Part shown: positions 1 through 9,161 of the stretch, piece after piece | Layout: every line of letters starts with the position of its first letter | How positions within the stretch are numbered: the stretch's first letter is position 1 | From: Micromonospora craterilacus | Lineage (GTDB): Bacteria > Actinomycetota > Actinomycetes > Mycobacteriales > Micromonosporaceae | Assembly (NCBI RefSeq): GCF_003236315.1 | Contig: NZ_POTY01000021.1 | Span: 1 to 43,947 of the forward strand | Length of the DNA: 43,947 nucleotides | Reading direction: 5' to 3' | The notes under the pieces: model-generated | Database searches by the model: none | Told to the model about the DNA's origin: nothing | Seen by the model: only the letters and a program-made list of their open reading frames with translations | Made by a program: the position numbers and the translations under genes

Positions 1-17
1 GGGTCGGTGGGGACAGC

Positions 18-23
18 TAGGCT
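18..23 (+). promoter_or_regulatory. Candidate -10 box for ybaB-recR
   Basis: TAGGCT fits the actinobacterial -10 consensus TANNNT and lies 36 nt before the GTG of ybaB. A transcript starting near position 30 would carry the GAGGGAG ribosome site at 48-54. The -35 position would fall outside the window, so the promoter cannot be confirmed. Confidence 0.35.
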
Positions 24-59
24 GGGCGGCGGCCAAGTAGACGAGTCGAGGGAGCCATC

Positions 60-392
60 GTGCGGCCTGGTGGACAGCCGAACATGCAGCAGATGCTGAA
101 GCAGGCGCAGAAGATGCAGCAGCAGATCGCCAAGGCGCAGGCCGAGCTGGCCGAGGCCGAGGTGACCGGCACCGCCGGCGGTGGTCTGGTCACGGCGATC
201 GTCTCCGGCGCCGGTGAGGTCAAGAGCATCAAGATCGACCCGAAGGTGGTCGACCCGGACGACGTGGAGACCCTGGAGGATCTGGTCGTCGCCGCCCTGC
301 ACAACGCCACCCAGGCGGCCCAGGAGCTGACCGAGCAGAAGATGGGCCCGGTCGCGGGTGGGATGGGCGGCCTCGGCCTGCCCGGTTTCTGA
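60..392 (+). CDS. YbaB/EbfC family nucleoid-associated protein
   Basis: This 110-residue protein belongs to the YbaB/EbfC family, small dimeric DNA-binding proteins usually encoded between dnaX and recR. The N-terminal third is a long Gln/Lys/Ala-rich helix (residues 9-35), followed by the family's beta segment ([21 protein letters not shown]) and a C-terminal helix with a Gly/Met-rich tail. The length is typical. The GTG start at 60 is preceded by GAGGGAG at 48-54 with 5-nt spacing, which settles the start. recR follows 8 nt downstream, the classic ybaB-recR pair; dnaX would be expected just upstream of the window. The family role is nucleoid organisation and possibly recombination with RecR. 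The exact function in this organism is inferred. Confidence 0.95.
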   Translation: MRPGGQPNMQQMLKQAQKMQQQIAKAQAELAEAEVTGTAGGGLVTAIVSGAGEVKSIKIDPKVVDPDDVETLEDLVVAALHNATQAAQELTEQKMGPVAGGMGGLGLPGF

Positions 393-400
393 GCCCGCAG

Positions 401-994
401 ATGTACGAGGGTGCCATCCAGGATCTGATCGACGAGCTGGGCCGGCTGCCGGGCGTCGGTCCGAAGAGTGCCCAGCGGATCGCCTTCCACGTCCTGTCCG
501 CCGATCCGGCCGACGTCAACCGGTTGGCCGGCGCGCTGCGCAAGGTCAAGGATCTGGTGCGGTTCTGCACCAGCTGCTACAACGTCGCCGAGTCCGAACA
601 GTGCCGGATCTGCCGCGACCCGCGCCGCACCGACGAGGTGATCTGCGTGGTCGAGGAGCCGAAGGACGTGGTCGCGATCGAGCGGACCGGTGAGTTCCGC
701 GGGCGGTACCACGTGCTCGGCGGGGCGATCAATCCGCTGGAGGGCATCGGGCCGGACAATCTACGCATCCGGGAGCTGATGGCCCGGCTGAGTGGTGGTG
801 CGATCCGCGAGCTGATCCTGGCCACCGATCCGAACACCGAGGGCGAGGCGACCGCCACCTACCTCGCGCTGATGGTCAAGCCGATGGGGATCGCCGTGAC
901 CCGGCTGGCCAGCGGGCTACCGGTCGGCGGCGACCTGGAGTACGCCGACGAGATCACCCTGGGTCGGGCCTTCGAGGGTCGCCGGGCCGTGTGA
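401..994 (+). CDS. recR: Recombination mediator protein RecR
   Basis: RecR works with RecF and RecO to load RecA on gapped DNA during recombinational repair. The 197-residue protein has the expected order: a helix-hairpin-helix ([13 protein letters not shown], residues 16-28), a four-cysteine zinc finger (C56, C59, C68, C71), a Toprim domain ([11 protein letters not shown] from about residue 79, then [12 protein letters not shown]) and the C-terminal [14 protein letters not shown] segment that closes the ring. Length and motifs are complete. The ATG start lies 8 nt after the ybaB stop, so the two genes form an operon. Nothing unusual is seen. Confidence 0.97.
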   Translation: MYEGAIQDLIDELGRLPGVGPKSAQRIAFHVLSADPADVNRLAGALRKVKDLVRFCTSCYNVAESEQCRICRDPRRTDEVICVVEEPKDVVAIERTGEFRGRYHVLGGAINPLEGIGPDNLRIRELMARLSGGAIRELILATDPNTEGEATATYLALMVKPMGIAVTRLASGLPVGGDLEYADEITLGRAFEGRRAV

Positions 995-1187
995 CGAACC
1001 CGTCGCCGCGGCGAGCGGTGGCGGCGTCCTCCGCGCCGTCCACTCCGGACCCTGGTCCGGGCCCACCCGGCCGCCGCGGGCGGCGCCACTCGCACCGGAC
1101 CGGGTACTGGCCGTGATCGCCGGCTCGGCAGGTTGAGCCCGGTCCGCGCGGCGATGTCGGCGCTTCTGGCGGCGCCAGACCGACCGG

Positions 1188-1741
1188 GTGACGGCCCCCT
1201 CCGCCGACGAGCCCGGGTGGCACATCCTGGTGGCGGTGCGGCGAGGGGAGGCCGAGGTGCGACGGGAGCGGACCGGCCCTGGCCGCCGTCGGTGCTGGCC
1301 GGCCTGCTGGTCATCGGGGTGCTGGTCGGCTGGTGGTGCTTCGCGGCGGAGCTGCGGGAGTTCCGGGAGGCCAGGCGGGACGGCGCGGTGACGGCCGGTA
1401 CGGAGCTGGACCAGCGGGCCGGTCGCTACGCCGAGGCGGTGCTGGCCGCCGGTGAGCAGGTGCCGGACGATCGGTTACGGGCACTGGCCGCCGAGCACGA
1501 GGTGGATGTGTGGGAGATTCGCCGCGAGCCGGAGCTGTCGCTGGTCATCGAGGCTTCCGAGGGGTACGGCCGGTGGCCCCAGGGGACGCTGCGGGCCTGC
1601 CATCGGCTCGACTTCCGGGCGCTGGGCGCACCGGCCGCGGGCTTTGAGCTGGCGCGCCTGCCGGCCTGCCCGACCCCACCCACGCCCTTGAGACGCGCCG
1701 ATTGGCGATATGACACCGGTGTTGGTCGGTCGTCCGATTGA
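1188..1741 (+). CDS. Single-pass membrane protein, probably frameshifted near its 5' end
   Basis: I do not recognise a family. The reading frame that ends at 1741 encodes a transmembrane helix (SVLAGLLVIGVLVGWWCFAA) followed by a charged region (ELREFREARRDG) and a soluble part with REPELSLVIEASEGYGRWP. That frame is open back to a TTG at 1133, but upstream of about 1275 its third positions are A/T-rich. There the +1-shifted frame starting at GTG 1188 (MTAPSADEPGWHILVAVRRG) has almost only G/C third positions. The natural protein probably joins the two frames, which needs one extra base around 1265-1295. It could be a genuine mutation or a sequencing error. The start is uncertain; 1133, 1154 and 1292 are alternatives. 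Confidence 0.5.
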
Positions 1742-1768
1742 TGTAACAGAATGATATCGATTAGAAGA

Positions 1769-1796
1769 GGCTATTGGGCCGTTTTGTCCGATAGCC
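1769..1796. other. Hairpin upstream of the peptide-binding lipoprotein gene
   Basis: GGCTATTGG at 1769-1777 pairs with CCGATAGCC at 1788-1796 with one G-T wobble, leaving a 10-nt loop. It lies 28 nt after the preceding stop codon. It could be a weak terminator for that gene, or an operator or leader structure for the importer operon. No T-run follows. Confidence 0.4.
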
Positions 1797-1798
1797 CG

Positions 1799-1828
1799 TT
1801 GACCCGCGTTACGAGGGCTGGTCGCTAA
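1799..1828 (+). promoter_or_regulatory. Weak candidate promoter of the peptide importer operon
   Basis: TTGACC at 1799-1804 matches the -35 consensus in five of six positions and directly follows the hairpin at 1769-1796. The best -10 in range (CGCTAA, 1823-1828, 18-nt spacing) is poor. The 125-nt distance to the start codon would allow a regulated leader. Confidence 0.2.
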
Positions 1829-1953
1829 GGACACGATCCGGTACCAAGAGCTTCTCCGGCCGTTTCCGGGCGGTCCAAACGGAGGCTAAGGTCACCGCCA
1901 TCGGTGACCCTGTCACCACGTTGTCCGTACCCCCTAGGACGAGGTGAAGCACC

Positions 1954-3618
1954 ATGCGTGCATCCAGGCCGAAGGTCGCCATCGCGGCCGTAGCGGTCGC
2001 GGCCCTCGCGGTAGCAGGCTGTGCCGAGAGCAACCGCGAAGAAGGTTCCAGCGGTAGTAGCAAGGACACCCTCGTCTTCGGCGTCGCCGGAGACGCGAAG
2101 GTCCTCGACCCCACCATGGCCAGCGACGGTGAGTCGCTGCGCGTGGCCCGTCAGATGTTCGAGACGCTGGTCCGCCCGGAAGAGGGCGGCACCAAGGTCA
2201 GCCCCGGCCTCGCCGAGTCCTGGACGCCGGACGCCGCGGGCACGACGTGGACGTTCAAGCTGCGTTCCGGCGTGAAGTTCCACGACGGCACCGACTTCAA
2301 CGCCGACGCTGTCTGCGTCAACTTCAACCGCTGGTTCAACGCCAAGGGCCTCATGCAGAGCCCGGACGTGACCGCGTACTGGCAGGACATCATGGGTGGC
2401 TTCGCCGCCAATGAGGACGACACGCTCCCGCCGAGCCTCTTCAAGTCCTGCACCGCCACCGACCCCACCACGGTCGACCTGGCCTTCACCCGGGTCTCCA
2501 GCAAGATCCCGGCCGCCCTGATGCTGCCGTCCTTCTCCATCCACAGCCCGAAGGCGCTGCAGGACTACGACGCCAGCAACGTCAGCGGCAGCGCGGACGA
2601 CATCAAGTACCCCGCGTACGCGACCGGGCACCCGACCGGTACCGGTCCGTTCAAGTTCAAGTCCTGGGACGTCCCCAACAAGACGCTGACCCTGGAGCGG
2701 AACGAGGACTACTGGGGCGACAAGGCCAAGCTGAAGAGCCTGATCTTCAAGACCATCTCGGACGAGAACGCCCGCAAGCAGGCGCTGCGTTCCGGTGACA
2801 TCCAGGGCTACGACCTGGTCGGCCCGGCTGACGTCGAGCCGCTCAAGAACGAGGGCTTCAACCTTCTGACCCGTCCGGCCTTCAACATCCTCTACCTGGC
2901 GATCAACCAGAAGGGGAACCCGAAGCTGGCCGACCTGAAGGTCCGGCAGGCGCTCGCCCACGCGATCAACCGGCAGGCCCTGGTCGACTCGAAGCTGCCC
3001 CCGGGCGCCCAGGTCGCGGTGAACTTCTTCCCCGACACCGTCGAGGGCTGGAACGGCGACGTCACCAAGTACGACTACGACGTCGAGAAGGCCAAGGCGC
3101 TGCTGGCCGAGGCCGGCGCGTCGGACCTGACCCTGCGGTTCCACTACCCGACCGAGGTCACCCGGCCGTACATGCCGAACCCGAAGGACCTCTTCGAGCT
3201 GGTCTCGGCGGACCTCCAGGCGGCCGGCATCAAGATCGAGGCGATCCCGCTGAAGTGGAGCCCGGACTACCTCAACGCCACCACCTCCGGCAACAAGCAC
3301 GACATCCACTTCCTCGGGTGGACCGGCGACTACGGCGACGGCTACAACTTCATCGGTACGTTCTTCGACCGGCAGAAGGACGAGTGGGGCTTCAACAACC
3401 CCGCCCTGTTCGAGAAGTTCAAGCAGGCGGATTCCACCGCGGACCAGGCGGCCAAGGTGGCGCTCTACAAGGAGCTGAACGCCGACATCATGAACTTCCT
3501 GCCGGGTGTGCCGATCTCGCACGCACCGCCGGCCATCGTGTTCGGCAAGGACGTGACCGGGGTCAAGGCGAGCCCGCTCACCGACGAGCGGTTCTCCTCC
3601 GCCGAGTTCAAGTCCTGA
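1954..3618 (+). CDS. Dipeptide/oligopeptide ABC transporter substrate-binding lipoprotein
   Basis: This is the extracellular solute receptor (SBP_bac_5 family, DppA/OppA-like) of the importer encoded by the next four genes. The 554-residue protein starts with a lipoprotein signal ending in the lipobox VAGC (C23), so it should be anchored to the outer membrane face. The family signature FKLRSGVKFHDGTDFNADAV follows, and the late region has the ligand-lobe pattern (HFLGWTGDYGDGYNF). The length is normal. The ATG at 1954 has GACGAGGTG 7-15 nt upstream, a good ribosome site. A strong hairpin (3633-3666) separates it from the permease genes, consistent with higher expression of the receptor. The substrate is inferred as peptides; nickel or opine-type ligands cannot be excluded. 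Confidence 0.93.
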   Translation: MRASRPKVAIAAVAVAALAVAGCAESNREEGSSGSSKDTLVFGVAGDAKVLDPTMASDGESLRVARQMFETLVRPEEGGTKVSPGLAESWTPDAAGTTWTFKLRSGVKFHDGTDFNADAVCVNFNRWFNAKGLMQSPDVTAYWQDIMGGFAANEDDTLPPSLFKSCTATDPTTVDLAFTRVSSKIPAALMLPSFSIHSPKALQDYDASNVSGSADDIKYPAYATGHPTGTGPFKFKSWDVPNKTLTLERNEDYWGDKAKLKSLIFKTISDENARKQALRSGDIQGYDLVGPADVEPLKNEGFNLLTRPAFNILYLAINQKGNPKLADLKVRQALAHAINRQALVDSKLPPGAQVAVNFFPDTVEGWNGDVTKYDYDVEKAKALLAEAGASDLTLRFHYPTEVTRPYMPNPKDLFELVSADLQAAGIKIEAIPLKWSPDYLNATTSGNKHDIHFLGWTGDYGDGYNFIGTFFDRQKDEWGFNNPALFEKFKQADSTADQAAKVALYKELNADIMNFLPGVPISHAPPAIVFGKDVTGVKASPLTDERFSSAEFKS

Positions 3619-3632
3619 TCTGAAGCACTGAC

Positions 3633-3666
3633 CGCGGGCGGGCGCTGAATACAGCGCCCGCCCGCG
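3633..3666 (+). terminator. 15-bp perfect intercistronic hairpin (attenuating terminator or 3'-end stabiliser)
   Basis: CGCGGGCGGGCGCTG (3633-3647) and its exact reverse complement (3652-3666) flank a four-base AATA loop. It lies 15 nt after the binding-protein stop and 26 nt before the permease GTG. No T-run follows. Such hairpins often protect the binding-protein mRNA or stop part of the transcription before the permease genes. Confidence 0.7.
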
Positions 3667-3692
3667 ATCCTCAGCACCCCTTCGAGGCCGCC

Positions 3693-4697
3693 GTGTTCCG
3701 GTTCATCGTCAGACGCCTGCTACAGCTGATACCCACGCTGTTCGGGCTCTCCATTCTGTTGTTCATCTGGCTCCGGCGGCTGCCCGGCGGCCCCGAGACC
3801 GCCATTCTCGGCGAGCGGGGTACGCCCGAGATGCGTGCCGCGATCCGCCACAACCTCGGTCTCGACGAGCCGGTCCTGGTCCAGTACGGCCGGTTCGTGC
3901 GGCGGATGATCCGGCTCGACCTGGGCACGTCGATCTCGACCAAGCGCGAGGTCACCACCGAGTTCCTCCAGCGCTTCCCCGGCACTGTCGAGCTGACCAT
4001 CACCGCGATGGTGATCGCGATCGGGATCGGTATCCCGCTCGGCTACCTCGCCGCCCGTCGGCGTGGCCGGCTGCTGGATCACATGTCGGTCGGCGGCTCG
4101 CTGATCGGCATCTGCATCCCGGTCTTCTTCCTGGCGTACATCCTCAAGGCGATCTTCTCCGAGAACCTGGGCTGGTTCCCGTCCAGCGGCCGGCAGGACC
4201 CGACCCTCGGCGCCACCCGGATCACCAACTTCTTCGTCCTCGACGGGCTGATGACCCGCGAGTGGGACGCCGCCGCCGATGCGCTCTGGCATCTGATCCT
4301 GCCGGGCATCGCGCTGGCCAGCATCCCGCTGGCGATCATCGTCCGGATCACCCGGGCCAGCGTGCTCGAGGTGCTCAACGAGGACTTCGTCCGTACCGCC
4401 GAGGCCAAGGGGCTGACCGAGAACGTGGTCCGTCGCCGGCACGTGCTGCGCAACTCGCTGCTGCCGGTGGTCACCTCGATCGGCCTGCTCACCGGTGGTC
4501 TGCTCTCCGGCGCGGTGCTCACCGAGACCGTCTTCGCGTTCAGCGGGATCGGGGCGTTCGTCGCGGAGGCGATCAGCCAGCGCGACTACCCGGTGCTGAT
4601 GGGCTTCATCATGATCATTGCGGTGGTGTACGTGCTGGTGAACCTGATCGTGGACCTCTCCTACAGCCTGATCGACCCGAGGGTGAGGGTCCGATGA
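3693..4697 (+). CDS. Peptide ABC transporter permease, DppB type
   Basis: First membrane subunit of the importer (BPD_transp_1 family, 334 residues). It opens with the typical RRLLQLIPTLFGLSILLFIWLRRLPGGPE helix, in which the family's usual L/I-x-PGDP becomes LPGGPE. It has about six transmembrane segments and the EAA loop that docks the ATPases (VLNEDFVRTAEAKGLTENVVRRRHVLRNSLLP). The start is GTG 3693, with no strong ribosome site visible. The last codons overlap the start of the second permease (ATGA at 4694-4697), indicating translational coupling. It should form a heterodimeric channel with the next gene product. Confidence 0.92.
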   Translation: MFRFIVRRLLQLIPTLFGLSILLFIWLRRLPGGPETAILGERGTPEMRAAIRHNLGLDEPVLVQYGRFVRRMIRLDLGTSISTKREVTTEFLQRFPGTVELTITAMVIAIGIGIPLGYLAARRRGRLLDHMSVGGSLIGICIPVFFLAYILKAIFSENLGWFPSSGRQDPTLGATRITNFFVLDGLMTREWDAAADALWHLILPGIALASIPLAIIVRITRASVLEVLNEDFVRTAEAKGLTENVVRRRHVLRNSLLPVVTSIGLLTGGLLSGAVLTETVFAFSGIGAFVAEAISQRDYPVLMGFIMIIAVVYVLVNLIVDLSYSLIDPRVRVR

Positions 4698-5650
4698 CGA
4701 TCATCAGCCGCAAGAAGAAGGAGAAGATCGACCGGCTCGCCGAACTGGCCGCGCGGGACGACGAGCGCGGCGTCAGCCTCTGGCAGGAGGCGTTCCGCCG
4801 GCTGCGCCGCAACCCCGCCGCGATCGTCGGCGCGGTGGTCCTGGGCCTGTTCGTCATCGTCTCCGTGGTCGGCCCGTTCCTGGTCCCGTACGCGCCCGAG
4901 GCCCAACTCTGGAAGGGCGAGATCCGGGTCGGCTTCATTCCCGGCGTGCGGGCCGAGAACTGGTTCGGTCTCGACCACATCGGTCGCGACCAGTTCAGCC
5001 GGATGGTCGTCGGGGCCCGGCAGACCCTCCTGGTCGGTGTCGTCGCGACGATGATCGGTCTGGCCGTGGGCTCGCTGATCGGCGGGATCGCCGGTGCCGC
5101 CGCCGGCCTCGGCGGCCGTTGGGGCCGCGCCGTCGACAACGTCCTGATGCGTTTCATCGACATGCTGCTGGCCATGCCGAGCCTGCTGCTCGCGATCAGC
5201 ATCGCGGCGATCCTGGGCGCCAGTCTCACCACGGTCATGATCGCGGTGGGTACGGTCTCGGTTCCGGTCTTCGCCCGACTGTTGCGCGGCGCGATGATCG
5301 CACAGTCCAACAGCGACTACGTTCTGGCCGCGACGTCGCTGGGCGTACGAAAGCCGAAGATCGCGCTGGCCCACGTGGTGCCGAACTCGCTGGCCCCGGT
5401 GATCGTGCAGGCCACGCTCACGCTGGCCACGGCGATCATCGAGGCCGCCGCGCTCTCCTTCCTCGGTCTGGGCAACAACGACGCGTCCATCCCCGAGTGG
5501 GGCATGATGCTCGCCGACGCGCAGCGCTACATCGACATCGCACCGCGACTGGCGATCCTGCCCGCACTCGGCATCATCATCACCGCGCTGGGCTTCACGC
5601 TGCTCGGTGAGGCGATGCGTGAGGCCCTCGACCCGAAGCTGCGGAAGTAG
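4694..5650 (+). CDS. Peptide ABC transporter permease, DppC type
   Basis: Second membrane subunit (318 residues). The chosen ATG at 4694 overlaps the previous stop by four bases (ATGA). An upstream extension of this frame only shadows dppB. It has a charged cytoplasmic N-terminus (RKKKEKIDRLAELAARDDERG), then the DppC/OppC N-terminal helix (RRNPAAIVGAVVLGLFVIVS), a periplasmic-type loop with FGLDHIGRDQFSRMVVGARQ, and the core with the EAA loop (DYVLAATSLGVRKPKIALAHVVPNS). The length is usual. It pairs with the DppB-like subunit and contacts the two ATPases encoded next. Confidence 0.93.
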   Translation: MTIISRKKKEKIDRLAELAARDDERGVSLWQEAFRRLRRNPAAIVGAVVLGLFVIVSVVGPFLVPYAPEAQLWKGEIRVGFIPGVRAENWFGLDHIGRDQFSRMVVGARQTLLVGVVATMIGLAVGSLIGGIAGAAAGLGGRWGRAVDNVLMRFIDMLLAMPSLLLAISIAAILGASLTTVMIAVGTVSVPVFARLLRGAMIAQSNSDYVLAATSLGVRKPKIALAHVVPNSLAPVIVQATLTLATAIIEAAALSFLGLGNNDASIPEWGMMLADAQRYIDIAPRLAILPALGIIITALGFTLLGEAMREALDPKLRK

Positions 5651-5659
5651 GTATCCGTC

Positions 5660-6792
5660 ATGGCACTGCTCGAAGTGGAGGACATCTCCGTCACCTTCGC
5701 CCGGCGCGGCCAGCGTGCCGTGCACGCCGTCGACGGGGTTTCCTTCTCCGTCGACGCCGGTGAGGTGGTCGGTCTGGTCGGCGAGTCCGGCTGCGGCAAG
5801 TCGGTGACCTCGCTGGCGATCATGGGGCTGCTGCCCAAGCAGCCCGGTCTGCGGGTGGGCGGCAAGGCGGTGTTCGACGGGACCGACCTGCTCCAGCTCG
5901 ACGACCGGTCGCGCCGGGACATCCGGGGCCGCGACATCGCGATGATCTTCCAGGACCCGCTGTCGTCGCTCAATCCGGTCATCCCGATCGGCCTTCAGGT
6001 GACCGAGGTGCTGACCCGGCATCGGGGGATGAAGGGCGACGTGGCGGCGAAGGAGGCCGCAGCGCTGCTCGACCGGGTCGGCATCCCCGACCCCAAACGG
6101 CGGCTGAAGGAGTACCCGCACCAGCTTTCCGGCGGGATGCGACAGCGTGCCCTGATCGCCATGGCGGTGGCCTGCCAGCCTCGGCTGCTGATCGCCGACG
6201 AGCCGACGACCGCCCTGGACGTCACCATCCAGGCGCAGATCCTCGAGCTGCTGAAGGATCTGGTCCGGGACTCCGGCACCGCGCTGGTGATGATCACGCA
6301 CGACCTCGGCGTGGTGGCCGGGATGTGCGAGACGATCAACGTGCTGTACGGCGGCCGGGTGGTGGAGACCGCTCGGCGGCGCCCACTGTTCCGCGAGCCG
6401 AGGCACCCGTACACCGTGGGGTTGCTCGGCTCGGTGCCTCGCCTGGACGCCGGCCGCGGCGAACGGCTCAACCCCATCCCCGGCTCGGTGCGCGACCTGC
6501 TGCCCTGGCAGGAGGGCTGCGCCTTCGCCCCGCGCTGCACCCGCCGGGTGGACGCCTGCGTGGGTGAGCCCCCGGAGTTGGTGCTCGCCCACGACGGCCG
6601 CAGCTACCGTTGCGTCAACCCGGCTCCGCTGCCGGGCCTGGCGCGGGCCGCCGACGCGCCGGTGCCCGCGAAGTCCGAGCCGGCGGCGACCGCCGACGGC
6701 ACCGGGCAGGCGGCGGAGGCCGGCACCGACGTACCGGCCGCGGGCAAGCCGGCCAGCGGCCCGGTGCCCGCGCCGCGCGAGGAGGAGAAGCC

Positions 6793-6796
<4 letters not shown>
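5660..6796 (+). CDS. Peptide ABC transporter ATP-binding protein, DppD type
   Basis: First ATPase of the importer (378 residues). Walker A is GESGCGKS, the Q-loop is [11 protein letters not shown], the signature is LSGGMRQR, Walker B is [12 protein letters not shown] and the switch His lies in ITHDLG. The oligopeptide-ATPase C-terminal extension with a cysteine cluster ([16 protein letters not shown]...YRCVNP) follows; in this family it binds an iron-sulfur cluster. The last 50 or so residues are an Ala/Pro/Glu-rich tail (roughly 325-378) beyond the usual family end and probably disordered. It starts at ATG 5660, 9 nt after the DppC stop, and overlaps the next gene by four bases. Confidence 0.93.
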
Positions 6797-7890
<1,094 letters not shown>

Positions 7891-7896
<6 letters not shown>

Positions 7897-7946
7897 GGAA
7901 GGGCCCCTTCTTAACGCCTCGCGTATAGGAAGGGGCCCCTCTTAAC
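7891..7946. repeat. Two tandem copies of a GC-rich semi-palindromic element
   Basis: GGAAGGGCCCCTTCTTAAC (7897-7915, allowing overlap into the spacer) and GGAAGGGGCCCCTCTTAAC (7928-7946) are near-identical, separated by a short spacer containing CTCGCGTATA. Each is close to a palindrome around GGGCCCC. They occupy the gap between the convergent dppF-like and unknown genes and may act as a two-way terminator. The first 17 bases (GTGTAAGGAAGGGCCCC) recur exactly at 10655-10671 and, inverted, at 10682-10698. From memory, similar elements are abundant in Micromonosporaceae genomes; this was not verified here. Confidence 0.75.
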
Positions 7947-7959
7947 AGACAGCCGCGTC

Positions 7960-8412
7960 TCAGCCCTCGGGGCGGTTGAGCAGGCCGACCGCAATGCTGT
8001 GCACCGCCTCCAGCCCCGCGGCGTCGTCCAGCGCGGCCTTGCCGCCGGTGACCACGTACCACTCGTCGGCGTCCTTGTACTGCACGTGCAGGGTGACCTG
8101 GCCGTCGGCGAAGTCGGTGCGCAGGGTCAGCTCCCCGGTCACCACGCCGACCTCGTCGGTCATCACCCCGCCCGGTCCGGGCACGATGTCCGTGGTCCGG
8201 CTCTGCGGGCCGGTGGCGCCGCCGGCGTCGGCCGTCATCCCGGCACCGGGCACCTCCACCTCACCGGCGGCGGCACCGTCGGCGGTCATCCCGGCCGTGG
8301 CCGGGCCGGGTGGTGGGCTGTCGGTGGCCGCCGCCGCGTCCTCCCCGCCGGCGTCCGGTGCCCGCTCGGGTGCCGGGGAACCGTCGGCGCCGGTTACGGC
8401 TTGCTCTCCCAT
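7960..8412 (-). CDS. Small acidic protein of unknown function overlapping the HNH nuclease gene
   Basis: I do not recognise this 150-residue protein. The ATG at 8412 (MGEQAVTGADGSPAPERAP) lies 19 nt inside the end of the upstream nuclease gene, suggesting translational coupling. The frame is open further upstream, but only as a shadow of that gene. The first 80 or so residues are Ala/Gly/Pro/Asp-rich and repetitive (GMTADG, GMTADAG, VMTDEVG). The last 65 form a compact-looking domain (LTLRTDFADGQVTLHVQYKDADEWYVVTGGKAALDDAAGLEAVHSIAVGLLNR). No signal peptide or membrane helix is seen, so it is probably cytoplasmic. A role linked to the nuclease is only an inference from position. Confidence 0.75.
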   Translation of the reverse strand: MGEQAVTGADGSPAPERAPDAGGEDAAAATDSPPPGPATAGMTADGAAAGEVEVPGAGMTADAGGATGPQSRTTDIVPGPGGVMTDEVGVVTGELTLRTDFADGQVTLHVQYKDADEWYVVTGGKAALDDAAGLEAVHSIAVGLLNRPEG

Positions 8413-9053
8413 GTGCAGCCCTCCAACATGTCGGCCAGCGCGGCCTTCTCGGCACTGGTCACCGTCAGCTGCCAGTGGTGCTTCACCGCCACCCAGTCGC
8501 CGGCGTACTGGCACCAGTATGACCGGTTTGGTGGTTTCCACTGGGACGGATCCTGGTCACCCTTTGCCCGGTTGGAGGACGCGGAAACCGCGAAGAGCTG
8601 CGGTCGGTCGAGGTCGTTGGCGAAGTCGCCGCGTTTCGAGTCGTCCCAGTCGTCGGCGCCCGACCGCCAGGCGTTGGCCAGCGGCACCATGTGGTCGATG
8701 TCCACCTGGGACGGATCGGTGAAGGCACGTCCGTCGTAGACGCTCTCCCACCGACCGCCGACCACATTGCAGCCGGAGTGCTGGATGTCCTTGCCGTCGC
8801 GTTCCAGCACCGTGTCCCGGACGTCGCAGTTCTTGCCGGTCTTGCGCCAGTGCGGGAAGCGGTTGCGGCTGTAGCCGCGCATCGGGTTGGCTTCGGCGAC
8901 GGTGAGCTGGGAGAGCATCTGGGTGGCGGTGCCGCCGCCGGTGCCCGCCGGCTCCTCCGGCTCCTCCAACGGGACGCAACCGGCCGCGCCGAGGGTCAGC
9001 GCCGCGGCGAGCGCGAGCGCTCCCAGGGCGCGCGATCCTGATCTGGTACGCAC
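8394..9053 (-). CDS. Secreted HNH-family (DUF1524/GmrSD C-terminal type) nuclease lipoprotein
   Basis: The 219-residue protein has a lipoprotein signal (RALGALALAAALTLGAAGC, C26) followed by a DUF1524-type HNH nuclease domain. The key stretch is VDIDHMVPLANAWRSGADDW (DH of the beta-beta-alpha-metal fold), then KRGDFANDLDRPQLFAVSASSNRAKGDQDPSQW and CQYAGDWVAVKHHWQLTV with paired cysteines. In actinobacteria these are small exported nucleases, presumably acting on extracellular DNA. GTG 9053 is preferred over GTG 9062 because GGAGAGG sits 8 nt before it and the signal peptide then has normal length. A TACTGT -10 box lies upstream. The gene is divergent from an MFS exporter and overlaps the downstream small gene. 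Confidence 0.88.
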   Translation of the reverse strand: MRTRSGSRALGALALAAALTLGAAGCVPLEEPEEPAGTGGGTATQMLSQLTVAEANPMRGYSRNRFPHWRKTGKNCDVRDTVLERDGKDIQHSGCNVVGGRWESVYDGRAFTDPSQVDIDHMVPLANAWRSGADDWDDSKRGDFANDLDRPQLFAVSASSNRAKGDQDPSQWKPPNRSYWCQYAGDWVAVKHHWQLTVTSAEKAALADMLEGCTWESKP

Positions 9054-9094
9054 AGACGACACCTCTCCAGCTTGCGGGCTTTCGGCGATCCCGC

Positions 9095-9100
9095 ACAGTA
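9095..9100 (-). promoter_or_regulatory. Candidate -10 box of the HNH nuclease gene
   Basis: TACTGT on the minus strand lies 41 nt upstream of GTG 9053 and would give a leader of about 35 nt containing the ribosome site. No good -35 is visible at 16-18 nt. Confidence 0.3.
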
Positions 9101-9161
9101 CCCGGACGTGGTTTCGGCGTTTCGTGGTGTCTGGCACATGGTGCACGGCAGATTGGTAGCC

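Noticed and set aside
1825..3522. 565-codon minus-strand open frame
   Set aside because: It lies fully antisense to the peptide-binding lipoprotein. Long antisense frames are expected in GC-rich DNA; it has no ribosome site or domain.
4661..6592. 643-codon minus-strand open frame opposite the transporter genes
   Set aside because: Its His/Arg/Gly/Asp-rich sequence is an antisense artefact of permease and ATPase genes that have full family motifs.
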